Shown: one piece after another, positions 28,817 through 42,846 of the stretch
Position numbering within the stretch: position 1 is the first letter of the stretch
Layout of the letters: every line of letters starts with the position of its first letter
Origin: Melioribacter roseus
GTDB lineage: Bacteria > Bacteroidota > Ignavibacteria > Ignavibacteriales > Melioribacteraceae
Assembly: GCA_020722065.1 (NCBI GenBank)
Contig: DYLK01000003.1
Span: 62,001 to 126,000 of the forward strand
Length of the DNA: 64,000 bases
Direction: 5' to 3'
Notes under the pieces: model-generated
Seen by the model: only the letters and a program-made list of their open reading frames with translations
What the model was told of the DNA's origin: nothing
Databases searched by the model: none
Made by a program: the position numbers and the translations under genes

Positions 28817-31800
28817 ATGAAAAAAGCACTATTTTTATTATTACTAACTTTTAGCTCTTTGTTTTCTCAGAGTTCAAATTGGAGTTCATTTATTTCATTT
28901 CCAAATTACCCTTCTCCTTATTTTAGCGATTGGGAAAGAAATCCTAACATTGGTAGCTTAAATATCAATTATTTTGGAACTGCACCAGTGCAATTCTATT
29001 TTGAAGTAATTATGACAATTGATGGTTATGGCGAGGCAATTAAAGGAAGAACGGATAACCGTGAATATTTATCAGGACCAGTTTCAGAAGTACTTACTTT
29101 TAATGATATATCTGACTAGCAAAGCACAACTATAAATCCTGATTTAGAAAAGCTCGTATTACAAACTGGAATGCTCCCCGAATCAAATTACTCATTGTGT
29201 GTAAAAACAAGAGCAGTTAACGGTGAATTACTTACAGAAACATGTGTTGATTTTGAGATTTCAATTCCAAATCCACCAGAATTAATTTTTCCTGAAGATG
29301 AAGGAGCAATCGATTTGGGACAACCAACATTTATGTGGAATCCGATAAATATTCCACATGATGTAGATGTTTATTATAATTTTAAATTAGTTCAAATACT
29401 AGAAGGGCAAACAAAATATAGAGCAATACAATCCAACATTCCAATTCTAGAAACAGAAATAGTAAATTCAAATTTATATTCATATAAATTAGATGATTAT
29501 CAACTTGAAGAAAATGCAAGTTATGCATGGCAAGTTCAGGCTGTAAACGATGAAGGAATGCCTCTTTCAACTAATAACGGTTATTCCGATATTTTTTCTT
29601 TTACTTACGGAAACAAAAATTCGGAATTAAACATTGACACGCTCGAGGTAATTGAAAATGTAGCTTATTTAATTGATATAAATCAGCTCTCAGTTGTTAA
29701 GAATGAAGCATTTTATACACTTAATGGAATTGCAACTTTACTATTTATAAAATCAGATGAAAGCAAGGTTCAACTTGAAGTAAGTGTTCAGAACTTGATG
29801 GTTCAGCAATTTGGAGATGATAACCCGATTTTGCTTGGTGGTAATATTAACGGTGATCTTGTTGATGATATTTTCCCTTCAAGCATTACTGGAACGTATT
29901 TTAATCCGCGTAGTTTTGATTTGCAAATTCCTTATCAATTTATGATTAATGGTGTTTTTAATATTGGTGATCAAACCGAAATTCCTTTGAGCGGAAATCT
30001 TCTTTACGAACATGGTGTATTAAGTGGCGAGCTTATGGCAACAGCTCAAGATGGAATTTCTCTTCTTTCTTTTGGAAGTGAAATAGTTCGATATAATATT
30101 AGTTCTGCACAGTTGAAATTCCCAAGTCTTGAAATTGATTTTACGGGTTCATTTTCATTTTTTGATGGCATGCCAATGGCAATGAGCGATGAATTTACAA
30201 TGTCGTCAAATGGAGATTTTGCATTTAATTTTTCTTCTGAAATTCCTTTCGAAGTTTCACTTTCTTCTACATCGGATTTTTTGAAATTAGTAATTAATAG
30301 TTATCAAGGAAGTGTGAGCGGAAATATTTACACACAGAAATATAATTTCAATGTTTTAACTGATAGTAAAATAGAATTTAACGCTAATCCAGATAATTCA
30401 TTTGGTGCAGATTTAGAATTATTATTATCACCAAATTCAATGAAAGTAATTTCATTTTATCCAAGTGAAGATTTTGAAAATAACTATATTGATCTTGGTT
30501 GGCTAAAATTCAAAATGGAGAGAATGAACTTAAATGCTCTTTCTTATGCAAACAGCGAATGGGATTTTGATTTTTCATTAGATGCGAAGTTTAACTTACC
30601 AAATTTTAGCGAGATGGATTTCCCAACCATACATGGAGTTACATTTACTCCAACAGGATTGAAATTCCCTCAGATAGATTTTGACAATTTCTCAATTCCA
30701 AATATCGATTTTGCAGGATTTGCTTTGGAAATTTACGGTTTGAGAATGCAGCCTTTTACTTTTGATTTATCCACTTGGACGCCTGGCTCAATTGCTAATT
30801 TTTCATTCGATTTTGATTCATATTTAACTTTTCCTAATTTCCCTGAAGGAAGTGCTGCTGAATTCTTTGGAGATGGAATTAATATTTCGCCTAATATCAC
30901 TGGTGGGAAATTTAATTTTGAAATTCCTACAATTAATTTTACGAATCCTCTAACACTTTCAATGCTTGATAATTTTAAATTCAATGTAAATGAAATATCA
31001 GGTTCATTAGGTTCAGATTTTGATGGTGTTAATTTTTCGTTTCTCCCAAATATCAAATTAAAAGGCGATTTAGTTTTGCCTCCAGCTTTCGGTTGTGAAG
31101 ATGGCGAGGAAACTGTTATTTCGATAAATAATGGAATTACAGTAAGCGGAGACGGAAAATTAAGCGGTGAAATTACAAATATTGTTCCCGAATGCCCAAT
31201 AAAATTTGGAATGGTTTCACTCTTTTTTTCTAATAGTAAACTGCAGTTTACAAACGAAGAAAATCAAAAAATTATTCTTGAAGGAAATGCTGGAATAAAA
31301 TTTAGTAATGCAATGGAAACAGACCCAATTGGCAATTTAAGTGCAAAATATGATATAATGAACAACGATTTGATTTACCTCAATGGCTCAATTAACGATA
31401 AATTCCGTTGGAATATTGGTGGCGAAAATCCACTTTTAAGTTTTATGATAAACTCAGCTAATATCAACAATAGAATATTAGAAATCGATGGAAGAAATTC
31501 TGTTGTGTTTGGTTCCACAGAGTTTGGAGTTACTTTTGACCAATTCCAAATAAACTTGAGCGACCTTAAAATTGAAAGCGGGTCAATCTTTTTTGACAGC
31601 GGTTTCAACTTAAAACTAACTGGAATTGAAGACAATAATTTTGTGATAACAACAGAGCCATTTGGGACAAAGCTAAATGGCGAAGCAGGATTAATGTTGT
31701 CATTACCTGACCAAATTTCTATCAGCAAAGATGGAATAAAAGTTATTGGAGATGGAACTGCCGAAATCAATTTTAATGGAAAAAACTATTCTGGAATTGG

Positions 31801-34800
31801 TGTTAAATTCTCAAGTGATTTTGCGTTTAATATGCAAGATTTTTCTGTTAAAAACGGGATGATTGAATTTTTCTCAAATGGAAATAGATTAGCTTATTGG
31901 GATGAAAGTGGATTTGTTCCAGATATTAATTTCTTCTTGAATTATATAATTCCAGAAAAGCTACCTTTACCTACATTGGATTTGGCTTATTTACAATTAA
32001 AATCTAATGACAGTCTTTTGGTTAACGTTGTTCCAAACGGCGATGAAGTTACAATTTCAACTTTTGAAGGGAAACCAATTCCGCTTGTATTTAAGGGATT
32101 GCAATTCAATGAACCACTTCCTCCACAAATTGATGTTACATTTAGTTTAACTGTAAACACTAATTCCGAAGCAGTTACTGGCGGACAAATATTTGTAAAT
32201 ATTCCAGAAGAATTTAGAGATGATTTCGACCTTTCTAAACTTGGAATTCCATATCAAATTCATTCAATATTTTATGGTGAGATAGAAGGCAATTACGGCT
32301 TTAAACTTGTTGGTAAAGCAAAGTTATTTGAAACTGAACTAAATTGTTCAGATTCACTTTCCCTTACAATTACAAATGCTGGAAATCTGATTGGTTCAGT
32401 TGATTGCCCATTAGAAACCACAATTCCAATGGTTCCAGAAAGCAACAAACTAAATTTAGTTATGAATAGAATCACGGGTGAATTTAATGTTGATTTATTA
32501 TCACGAACAATAGATTACGATTTTGCACTCGATTCCGATATCCGTTTCCAACTTGACGAAAGCAGTACTTGGGGCGTTTGGACTTTGCTTGGCGTAACAC
32601 CAGATGGAATTGAATTCCGCGATAGCAGAGTTGATTCAGTTGCAATTCCAAAAATATCTTTACCAAACTTTGATATTTCAATGTCAAATATTTCTTTACC
32701 AAATTTAAGTTTTACTAATGGAGTAAACGGTTCAAGTGGAACTTGGAATTTTGAATTTGGAATGGACGTTGATATGTCATTCCCACAATTAGGATTTTCA
32801 ATAAAAATACCAAGTGCTGACGGAATGAGTTTAACGCGTAGCGGCTTCCATTTCCCAAATATTTCGATAAGCGATTTGCCAGATAGTCTTTCATTTGATT
32901 TAAGCGGATTTGTAATTCATCCAACTGGATTCAGATTCCCACAAATAGATTTTAATTGGTTCGATCCTTTATCAAGCGAAATTGATTGGAATTTTGATTT
33001 CGACCTTAATGTTGATTTACCAAAAGTTGTTGGCGATATTAGAACACTTTCTTTTAGTGATGTCCATTTTAATGAAGGAATGTTTAGCGGTGAATTTCCT
33101 ACTATAAATTTTGGCTTAGGCGAGCTTATTTTACCGATGGGAAATGGGTTGGATTTCAACATCACTGGAATTACAACAAATTTCTTTAACAACGAAGGTT
33201 TGCAAGGACTTAATTTCGGTTTCAAAGGTCAATTGAAGATGCCAGAATTTGCAACTTGCGAAAATTCTAACGGAACGCTTTACGATATTTCACAAACAGA
33301 ATTAACTTTTGGAAGCAACGGATTTTTAAGCGGAAGAATTGAAAATTTTGCACCAACTTGTCCTATAAATTTAGGATTTGGGAAATTCAATATCACATCG
33401 TCATCGCTTGAATTTGCAGCAAACGATAGTTCACAATCTGCAGTTATCGATATGCAAGGAGCTATAAAAATTGCAACTGGCGGACAAGACACAGTTACAG
33501 CAAATGGTTCGTTAGTAATGAATTTGATAAACGGAGAACTTATTGATGGCGAAGTACAAATTAACGAGCAGTTCGTTCTTAATCTTCCAAAAGAAAATCC
33601 GGTTTTAAGATTTATAGTTAACAGTGCAGTTTACAATAAAAATGGTCTCGCTATTAACGGAAACAGTCAAATATTATTAGAAGGTGGAAATACACTTCCT
33701 GTGAATTTTCAAGAATTTATGTTTGACCCAATTCAGTTTAAAGTTTTAAGCGGTTCTATTACAATTGCCGATTCACTTTCTCTTTTGCTAAAAGTTGGAG
33801 AAGATAGAATTGATTATTCGCTTGTTCCTTACAATTTCATTTTAAATGAAAATCAAACAGCTAAAGTCGGTTTGAAAGGCGGCGTTACAATTGATGCAAA
33901 TGGAATTTCAGCAAATGGCGAAGCTCTTGCATCAATAAATTGGAGTGAAGAATTTAACTTCGACGGACTTCGAGCAGATTTTTCAGATGATTTCAAAATG
34001 AGAATAGCACCTTTTGGAGTCGAAGAAGGCAAAGTTGACATTTTCAGAAATGAGAACAAAATTGCAACTTACGACAATAGCGGTTTGCATCTTGGTGATA
34101 TTTTCGGAATAATTCCTTTACCAGAAAGAATTCCATTACCAAGCGAAGAAATAGCTTATCTTCAAATAAAAAATGGCGAAACGGTTCTTGTTCAAACTGA
34201 ATCAGTTCCAAACGGAACAAGAATTTCTACTCGAGCAGGGGAATCTGTAAAATTAAAAATACCTGGACTAAAATACGGAAGTGAAAATGCTCCTGAATAT
34301 AATGTTCAATTCAGTGTTGTAATAAATCCTTCTGATAGACAAATTGTTGAAGGTGAAATCACTATTGATGCAACTGAAGATAATCCTTCACTATTGAATT
34401 TGAGAAGTAAAGGAATTCCTGTTGATATTAAACAAATTCGTTACGGAAAAAATTCGAGCAATGTTTATCAACTTACTTCACAAGTAAAGTTTGAATTACC
34501 AAGTATGCTTGCTAATTTCCCAGTCGATATTGAGAATTTAGAGATAAATCAAGATGGTTTAGCAGGAACAATAAATTTAGGTCAATATTTTGACCATTAT
34601 CCAGAAAATGAAATTCCAACTTTGGCAAGCTCACTTGTTGGTGAGAATGCTTTGATAACATTAGAAGGTGTTAACGCAAGTTTTGGAGCGAATAAAGCAT
34701 TCAAATTTTCGGGTAAATTTATTCCTAAAATGTTTATTGACAATGGCGACACTTCCAAAATTCACTATTCTGCTGAATGGATAAGCGCACAAAATAAATT

Positions 34801-37800
34801 CTCTTTTGGTCTTGACCTTGCTGAAGGACAAGATATAAATTTGGGTATTGCCCAGTTTGTTCCAACAGCATTTGGTGAGCAACCTGCAATGAAGTTGGAA
34901 TTTACTGAAAGTCCAACTTCGGATTTTGCTTTTATCTTAAACGGACAAATATTGTTTGATAGTTTTGGCGAAGCAAATGAATTTTCGCTTGATTTCAGAA
35001 ATATGCAAATCACAAAAAATAATTTTTCTGTTGATGATTTAAGTTTGCCAAATATTGAAAATGCGTTACAATTTGAATTATTCAAATCAAGATTCCAAAT
35101 TTATGATGTAAATTTAAATGGAGTTAATCACCATGGAATTTCATTTTCATACAATGATGGCGTATTTAAAGTTGAATTAGCAGGAAAACTTACTTTCTTT
35201 GATAAGGAAATTATGTTTGCCGGTTTGGGAATTGACACACACGGTAACTTCACAATGCCAAATGTCGATTTTATTACAGCTCCATTAGTAGTTGTTGATA
35301 ATTTCTTAACTCTTACAAAAGTAAGATTAAACAACAATAAATTGGATATTGGTGGGTCAGCTAAATTGCCAAAACCAGCTGCTGATGATAATCATTTTGA
35401 TTTCAATTTTAGTATTAATCCAGATGGAACTTTTGAAGGATTAAGCGGAAATGAATTTGTATTGATTGATGAAACAAGAAGTGGACTTGGTGGTGGAGAT
35501 GCTTCGGAATACAAGTTCTGGATCGGAAATTTTGATGCTCGATATTTAAGTTTAACTCTCGATTTTGAACACATGCAACAAAGCACAATACAAATAGTTG
35601 CGGATGTTTATTTTAACGATGACGCAATTGGTATTGGTAATCGCGGTGTTGGAACAATAACTCCTGGATTAACTGTTGATTTTACAGGAAGAACAGAATT
35701 TGGTCCCGTTTCTATTCCTGGAAGTTTAGGAAATGTTAACTGGGAAATGTTGCAAATTCATATTGAGCAAGTTAACTTAAACAATGAGAACGGATTTGAA
35801 TTTGAACTAACTGGAAACTTTAGCTTGGGAATATCGGGAGTTGAAGGCGGACTTAATTTTGGTGGCACTGACCGTGGTGGTTTGATAATTACTTCAACTG
35901 GAGGTATTGAAAATTTCGGTAATTCCATTAGCGGTGGAAATTTTTCAATTCTTGATGTTGTAACAGTTACTGTTCAAAATGTTGGATTTAGCTCAACTCC
36001 AACAGATATTATTATTACAGCAAATACATCTTCAGGAAATTCAGTAGGGACTGAGAATCGAACAATTCGCGTAAATAATTATTTCAGTTTTGGCGGAAGC
36101 GTTGATATTGCAGGATTTATGAGTGGCGGAATTGACAGATTGTTAACATATAGTACTGATAACGGCTTTGCTCTTCTTATCGAAAATGCAAATCTAGAAA
36201 TTGAAAATGTAATTTCAATGAGAATGGATTTGATATATGAAAGTATTGGCGGAAGTTATAAAATATTAGCTGGAGCAACTGGAAATCTTGACATGGGCGG
36301 ATACGAAGTTATTGTTGTTGGAAAAGTTGCAACAGGGAGTTTCGGTTTCTTTGTCGCAGTTGATGGTTTACAGATTCCTTTAGGTCCTGTGGTGTTAGCA
36401 GGTGTTGGAGGCGGATTCTTCTACAATCCAACAACTCAAGATGTAAATTTAGTTAAATCACTTTGCGGATTAGGCAATAGTAGTGCAAGTAGCAAAATAA
36501 AAATTCCAGATAATGCCTCTTTTGCAGTTTTTTTATATGCTTCTTTAGCTTTTGCTGAAGATGATATAATACAAGGTAGAGTTTTACTCTCACTTGTTGG
36601 AACAAGTTATTTTTCACTTGATGGCGATTTAGTATTCCTTTCACAAGATGGTAGATTATATGGAACAGTAAGTTTGCAAGCAGATTTTGACCACGGCTAT
36701 CTTGATGGAAATATTCAAGTATTTATGAAAGTGCCACATTTGATTGATGGAAATGGAACACTTGCATTCTATATTTATGGAAGAGATACATGGGCTGTAA
36801 TGGGTAATTCACATGCAACAGTTGTTAGCTTCTTTGATGTTGATAATCGTTTGTTCATTGGACCTTCAGGTTTCTTGCTTGGAATGGAAGCACATGCCGG
36901 ATTTGATGTTTGGATAATTGAAGTTGATGCAGGTTTCGAAGCACAGATTTGGTATATCGAAAATGTAAGTTGGGGTGCTTATGCAACGGCTTATGTTAAA
37001 GCAGCACTTTGGGCAAACATTGCTTCAGCAAAAGGTTGGTTAAAATGTGCATTGTTCGGTGAACCAAATTTCTATATTTATGGTGAAGCGGGTGTATCAG
37101 TATCTGTGCTTTGTTTTAGTGGTTCAGCTTCAGTTTGGGCAAAAATATCCGCTGCCGGTGTTGATGGTGGTAAAGGACACGATTCGGAAATGTCAAGATT
37201 GATTGACGAAGCACAAGGAACCTGTGAGGAGGCACAAGCTCAAGCAGATGCAATTCAGGGTGCTGTTAATAATCAACCTCCACCATCATTTACATTAAGC
37301 GATGAGGAATTAGCACAAGCTTATGCAAATCTTTCAGAATGGGCAAGAAAATATAAATATGGAACCCAAACGGAACGAACAGAAGCATGGCAATTCTTTT
37401 TATCAATAAGAGAAGTAGAAACAAACATCCCTGGTATACCTGTTTTCACAAATATTGGTGGGGAATTTGAGCTCTATAATCTTGTTCTAAATGAAATATA
37501 TTTAGGTGAAAGAGCACCATCACAAAATGATTATTCAACAGCTTTATCTTCTCTTGATAGTGCACTTACTGCATATTCCGAAGTTCGCAACGAATTTATG
37601 GCTAATGTTGACCCAAGTCTGATTGCTCTTGAAACAATTTCAAATGACTTTGATACAGTTAGCAATATGCCAATAAATATGGCTGGGTTAAGCGAACCTC
37701 AGTTTGAAGAATATATTGATGCAAATGGTCAAACAAGAACAAGAATTGTTGCTGGTACACAACCAAGTTTTAGTGTAGATGCAGAATTAGATTCGCAAAA

Positions 37801-40800
37801 CAAACAAGCAATTACTGAAACAGTTGCCAGTGCTGAAGCTTTTGAAGAACAAGTAATGGCGCAAATAGCAAATCTTGATCAAAATATTCAAAAGATTGAA
37901 ACAATTTTAGTCGGTGCAAACGGTAATGGCGGAGCAGAAAAACTTGCTTCATCTTATGGATCGATGATGACAAGTATTTCAAATATATATACAAATAAAT
38001 TCATCCAAGATAAAAAAATGTATAATTGGGCTCATAATTACAGAGGAATAATGGCTTCCCAAAACACTAATATTGTAACTGTAATGCGTGTAAAATCGTA
38101 TATGGTTTACAACCGTGGATGGACATATTTGCGAGATCTTACAGCTAATCGTGTTCGAAAATTAGCATCTTTAGCTGGAAATGATGGTGATGCAGAAGCT
38201 AATACAGTAATTTCAAGTTGGAACGATTATCACTCGCGAGTAAGTGAAGATGTATTTAAGGATTGGGCTTTGGGTGAAGCTACATCAAAAGGTGTTATGT
38301 TGTGGTCAACTTTACCAAAAGAAGGATTAAATGCTGTAAAACAATCGAGTATGGATCTTGTTAATAATGATGTTAACGATAAGAAAAATGTAATAAATAC
38401 TCTTAGAGAATTTCAAACAAGTTTTTCAAATCAAATTCAAGATTTATATACTTCGCTTGCTACTTTATACGAGAAGAAAGCGGATATTCTTAACTTGCTT
38501 ATCTATGATAGACAAACTCGTAATTTAAGTACGACAGATTTAGTTAATCAAAAAACAGCAATAACAAGAAAAATGGTTTTGCCTAACATTTCTTTCTTCC
38601 AAGCATCAACTGTTGACCAAGGAATGTATGCAAAGGCAGTTATTATTTGGAGAGCAACTGGAAATGATGGTCCAAATAAATACTTGGTTGATTATGTAGA
38701 ACACTCTCCATATAATCCTCTAAAAGGTTTTGCCTCTATTGGAAATGTTGGCTGGTTACAACTAAATTATCTTCCAGAGATGGGCAGAACTAGTTTTGGA
38801 CCAACAACTTTTTATGTAAAAGCAAGAAACCCAATTGGTTACACAATTGAAAGAAATCTTACTTTTACTCCAACTTTTAGTAATACTGATAACGTAATAT
38901 TTAACAATATTGATATTATATCAGAAGAACAGGACCTTACACCTCCTATTGTATATAGTGATATAAATTTCCCTGAAGGATTTATTTCTCAGAATATTGA
39001 AGGACAAACTGGATATAAAAAATATTACACAGGAAATCCAAATCTTGTAAGCGCCTCTTGGGAAGCGTATGATGGAGAATCTGGAATTCGAGAATATCTT
39101 TACAAATTTGTTGAAGTAGAAAATCCTGATAATCTTAGTGGTGGAATGAATCAAACTCCTATTCATGTAACGCCTAATGGAACAAATTTTAACTTTACAC
39201 CAGAATTTATCCCTGGCACAACATACTTTATGCCATGTGCTGTTGAAAATATAATTTCTACTTTAATACCTCAAACTACAAACAATGGCAGAAGTAATGT
39301 TAATTTGAATACTGTGAACTTAAGTAACAATTCAGCTTATCAATTGATTGTATCTGCGGTAAATGGCGATGGACTTTCTTCCTCAAATTGTGGTGGATTA
39401 AAACAAATATTAATTGTTGACACAACTCCACCAAGTCAGCCTGGAAGAATACAATACCCAATTCAACATTTTCCACCATTTGTATTGCCAGGTTACACAG
39501 TTATAAATACAGTTGAGGAATTACCAAGTATTAAAGATGGTTATCGGTTCAATAGGTTAATTTATACAGGTCCTCGTAACACTTCTGAAGCAGAATTTCC
39601 AATTGAATGGAATAATGCAAGTGATGATGAATCTCATATACTTAATTATGAATATAAAGTTACAAATAAAAATAATCCAAGTGTTACAACTGAATGGTTA
39701 AATGCTGGTGTTGTAGAATCATTAATAGGACGAATTCCAAAAAGAAGCGTAACATTAAGAAACAATATACCTGGTTTAGAAATACTAAATTATGTTGACT
39801 CATTTTATGTTGATATTCGAGCAAAAAATTATGCTCAACTTTCTGGTGAATCAATTCGCTATAATTTCAAAATATTTGATGATACTGCCCCAACAAATCC
39901 AAGTGTGGCTTTTGCATATTCTCCAGATGGAACGCGACCTGTTTTATTATTTAAAACTCATTCACTTGACCCTGAATCTGGAATAGATCACTATGAAGTA
40001 GCAGTTAGTTCTCAGCCAAATAATGTATTTGATTATTTGCCTTGGGAACTAGCAATTCGTATTAATCCTTCAGATATTATGCAAAATGGTAGCTTTACAC
40101 TTCGTGGAGTTCCAGAAAACACAAAAAGTTACATTGCAGTTCGTGCAGTAAATAAACAAGGACGTAAGAGTAGATACTGTTACACAGGACCATATTATCA
40201 AGATAATACAAAACCGCTTACACCAGGTGTTAGTCTTGATAAATTTAGTATAAATGGAAGAATAACTTTATCTATGACCTTTTCGAATGTTAGAGATTTG
40301 GAATCTGAAATATCAAAAGTTGAATATAGAGTTCTTAAAAAAACTGTTGGAAGTACCAAATGGTCAGAGGTTCAGAATTGGACAGAATCTCCAACTTTAA
40401 CTTCTGCGGCTTTGGATCTTTCACGATTTAATGTAAATGCTTCAGACAGAATAAAAGTTTACGTAAAATCTACTAATTCTGTAGGTCTTGTATCAAATTC
40501 TGGAGAGAGAGAAATATTGCTTGATACTACACCTCCTGTAACACCAACTATTAGTTTGTTTATTTCAGGAATTTTACAAAATAAAACAATTAATATGTCT
40601 TTTGGTAATATTTCTGATCCACAAACAGGCATTGATAGAATTGAATATAAAGTCTATAAACAACGAGCAACAGCTTACCTGGGTTATATTGAACTATCCG
40701 ATTGGATAAGTAATGGAACTAATGTAAATTCGAGTTTTGCTTATCGGCTCTATAACCTTGAACCTGGGAATAGAATTAAAATAAAGGTACGCACTATCAA

Positions 40801-40852
40801 CAGAAATGGTTTGATTTCAGAAACTGCGGAAGTTGAAAAAACATTAAATTAG
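28817..40852 (+). CDS. Giant exported protein (about 4,010 residues), interrupted by an in-frame TAG
   Basis: The ATG at 28817 gives a signal peptide (MKKALFLLLLTFSSLFSQ). The frame meets TAG at 29117-29119, codon 101, then stays open in the same frame to TAG 40850-40852. Residues straight after the stop (QSTTINPDLEKLVLQTG) run on naturally, so one gene is split. Next come an FN3-like domain near residue 150 and two tandem copies of a beta-rich module of about 720 residues (30600-34600). Further glycine-rich beta repeats, a helical region near 37200-38500 and four or five Ig/FN3-like repeats each opening DTTPP or similar follow. No T9SS sorting domain is present. I do not recognise the family; a fibrous or adhesive surface protein is inferred. 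Confidence 0.8.
30600..34600 (+). repeat. Tandem protein-level duplication of about 720 residues inside the giant protein
   Basis: Landmarks recur in order. LKFPQIDF (near 30660) matches FRFPQIDF (near 32930); ECPIKFG (31190) matches TCPINLG (33356); LAYLQLKSND (near 31985) matches IAYLQIKNGE (near 34150); LGIPYQIHSIFYG (near 32240) matches KGIPVDIKQIRYG (near 34410). The last three pairs are about 2,166 bp, or 722 codons, apart. The DNA has diverged, so this is an old duplication. Boundaries are approximate. Confidence 0.7.
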
Positions 40853-40899
40853 AAAAAGAAAATGAAATTTATTCTTTTAAGATACTCCAAGGAGAGAAG

Positions 40900-42846
40900 A
40901 TGAAGAAAATATTTGTGTTTATCGGGTTGTTTATTGCAATTAACTTTGCAAATGCACAGTCAAAAAAAGATTTTTTTGTTGTGCCGACTCCCGATTCTTT
41001 GGCGATATATTTAACGTTTAGCCCAAATGCAAATACAGTTTATAATATTTATAGGCAAACTCCGCAAGGATTTGTGCAAGTAAATAAAAATCCAATTCGT
41101 GTTGAATTAGAAGCCGAACATGCAAAAATAATTTTAGGAAACGATTGGTCATTTATTACGAAGACGCTAGGAACTGATAATTCGCAAGATGTTTTGTTAT
41201 CGCTAAAGAGAAATGATTTTTCCTCATCTATTCTGTCTTTGGTAAGTCAAAAAGCAGCAACAGTTGCTGGAAAATTGAGTTGGGATTCCAAACAAACTGG
41301 TAATCAGCATTACAAAATTATTTTCTCTTCTGTTTTGGGTGTAAAGAAAGATTCACTTGAAAAAACTGTAAATACAGATTTTCGTTTGCCAAAATCACCA
41401 TTTGACTTAAAAGTAGAAAATGTGAACAACCAAGTTCAATTAAAGTGGAATTATCAAAAATGGAGCGGAGATTATTCTGATATTGGATTTCAGTACAATA
41501 TTTACAGAAAAGATGGGAACAGTGAATTTCGAAAAATCAACAAAGAAATAATTGTTCGAGATGACAATTCAAAGCCAAATTATGATGATATTTTATTAAA
41601 GGTAGGTGAAGAATATTCTTACTACGTTACAATCGTTGACCCAGCGGGAAACGAAAGTAAACCCTCAAATATTGTAAAAGTAAAATTGGAAGATGTCGTT
41701 GCCCCAAGTATTGTTACAGGATTGCAATCAACTTCTACATCAAAAGGTCTTTTATTAACTTGGAATATGTCGCCAGAATTGGATGCTAAAGGCTATAATA
41801 TTTATAGATCAAAAATGGCAACAGGCAAAAATAAAAAACTTAATAAAGAACTAATTTCATTTGATGCCCCTTCTTTTATTGATTCAACCATTTCGCAAAG
41901 TGTTCAAAATTTTTACAAAGTTTCTGTTGTTGATACTGCGGGAAATGAATCAGAATTGAGTAATGCTTATGCTGCAACACTTGCTGATATAAAAATTCCA
42001 GATTCGCCCAAAAATGTAGTAGCAAAGCCTATTAATGGATTTGTACAACTATCTTGGAAAAAATCAGAAGAAAAAGATTTAGTAGGTGCAGTAATTTATC
42101 GTGGATTGGACAGCAATATAACAGCTCGAATTTCTGCTCCAATAATGCAAACAACTTATGTAGATAGCGGTTATAATAATCTTGGATACAATTATGGAGC
42201 AAAGGTTCATTATTATGTAAGTTTTGTTGACAGTTCAAAAAATGAGAGCAAAAAAATACACTTAATTGTTGATGTCCCAGATGTTGAAGCTCCAATATTA
42301 CCAACAAATTTTAGAGTTGAAAATAAAAATGGTATTTATGTTGCAATTGAAGTAAATGCAAGTGTTTCGCGAGATGTTGCAAAATATTTTATTTATAAAA
42401 AAGAAGGAAGTGGAAAGCAAAATTTGCTTTGCGAAGTTTCACAAGCTCCGTTTTCTTTTCGTGATTCGAATGTTGTAAAAGGGAAAACATATTTATATGC
42501 TATTTCTGCAATCGACAAAGCAGGTAACAAAACAAAAATCTCTGACGAAATAGAAGTATTTGTCCGCGATTTTAATGCTCCACCAATTCCAAGAAATGTG
42601 TGAGCAAAACTTCAAAATGGAAGTGTAAATCTTGTTTGGGCTAAAGTTACAGATTTTGATTTTGTTGGTTACAATGTTTATCGTTCAAATTTACCATCGG
42701 GAACCTTCAAAAAATTAAATGAAAAACCAATTACCGATTTGAACTATATTGATAAAACTGGAAATAATTCAATGTTCTACAGAATATTATCTGTTGATAC
42801 ATCGGGAAACGAAAGTAAACACGAGAGAAGCATTGCAGTTAAATAA
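40900..42846 (+). CDS. Exported fibronectin type III protein, interrupted by an in-frame TGA
   Basis: A signal peptide (MKKIFVFIGLFIAINFANAQ) follows an AAGGAGAG ribosome-binding site. After an N-terminal domain of about 160 residues come FN3-type repeats, each with a line such as GYNIYRSK, FYKVSVVDTAGNESELS or YLYAISAIDKAGNKTK. The frame stops at TGA 42601-42603 (codon 568) in the middle of the linker to the last FN3 repeat. Beyond it the same frame encodes that repeat intact (VNLVWAKVTDFDFVGYNVYR to FYRILSVDTSGNESKH) and ends at TAA 42844-42846. The full product would be 648 residues including the stop position. It is likely a surface or periplasmic partner of the giant protein. Confidence 0.8.

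Noticed and set aside
40520-40852. T9SS sorting domain at the end of the giant protein
   Set aside because: The end (SETAEVEKTLN) is an Ig/FN3-like repeat; it lacks the NPFNP, GVYFYR and terminal Lys features present at 1331 and 7015.
29117-42603. Recoded genetic code (TAG or TGA as sense codons) to explain the two interrupted genes
   Set aside because: TAG and TGA both end ordinary genes in the window, for example glmS (TAG) and ymdB and pyrK (TGA), so a general reassignment is excluded; only site-specific readthrough remains possible.
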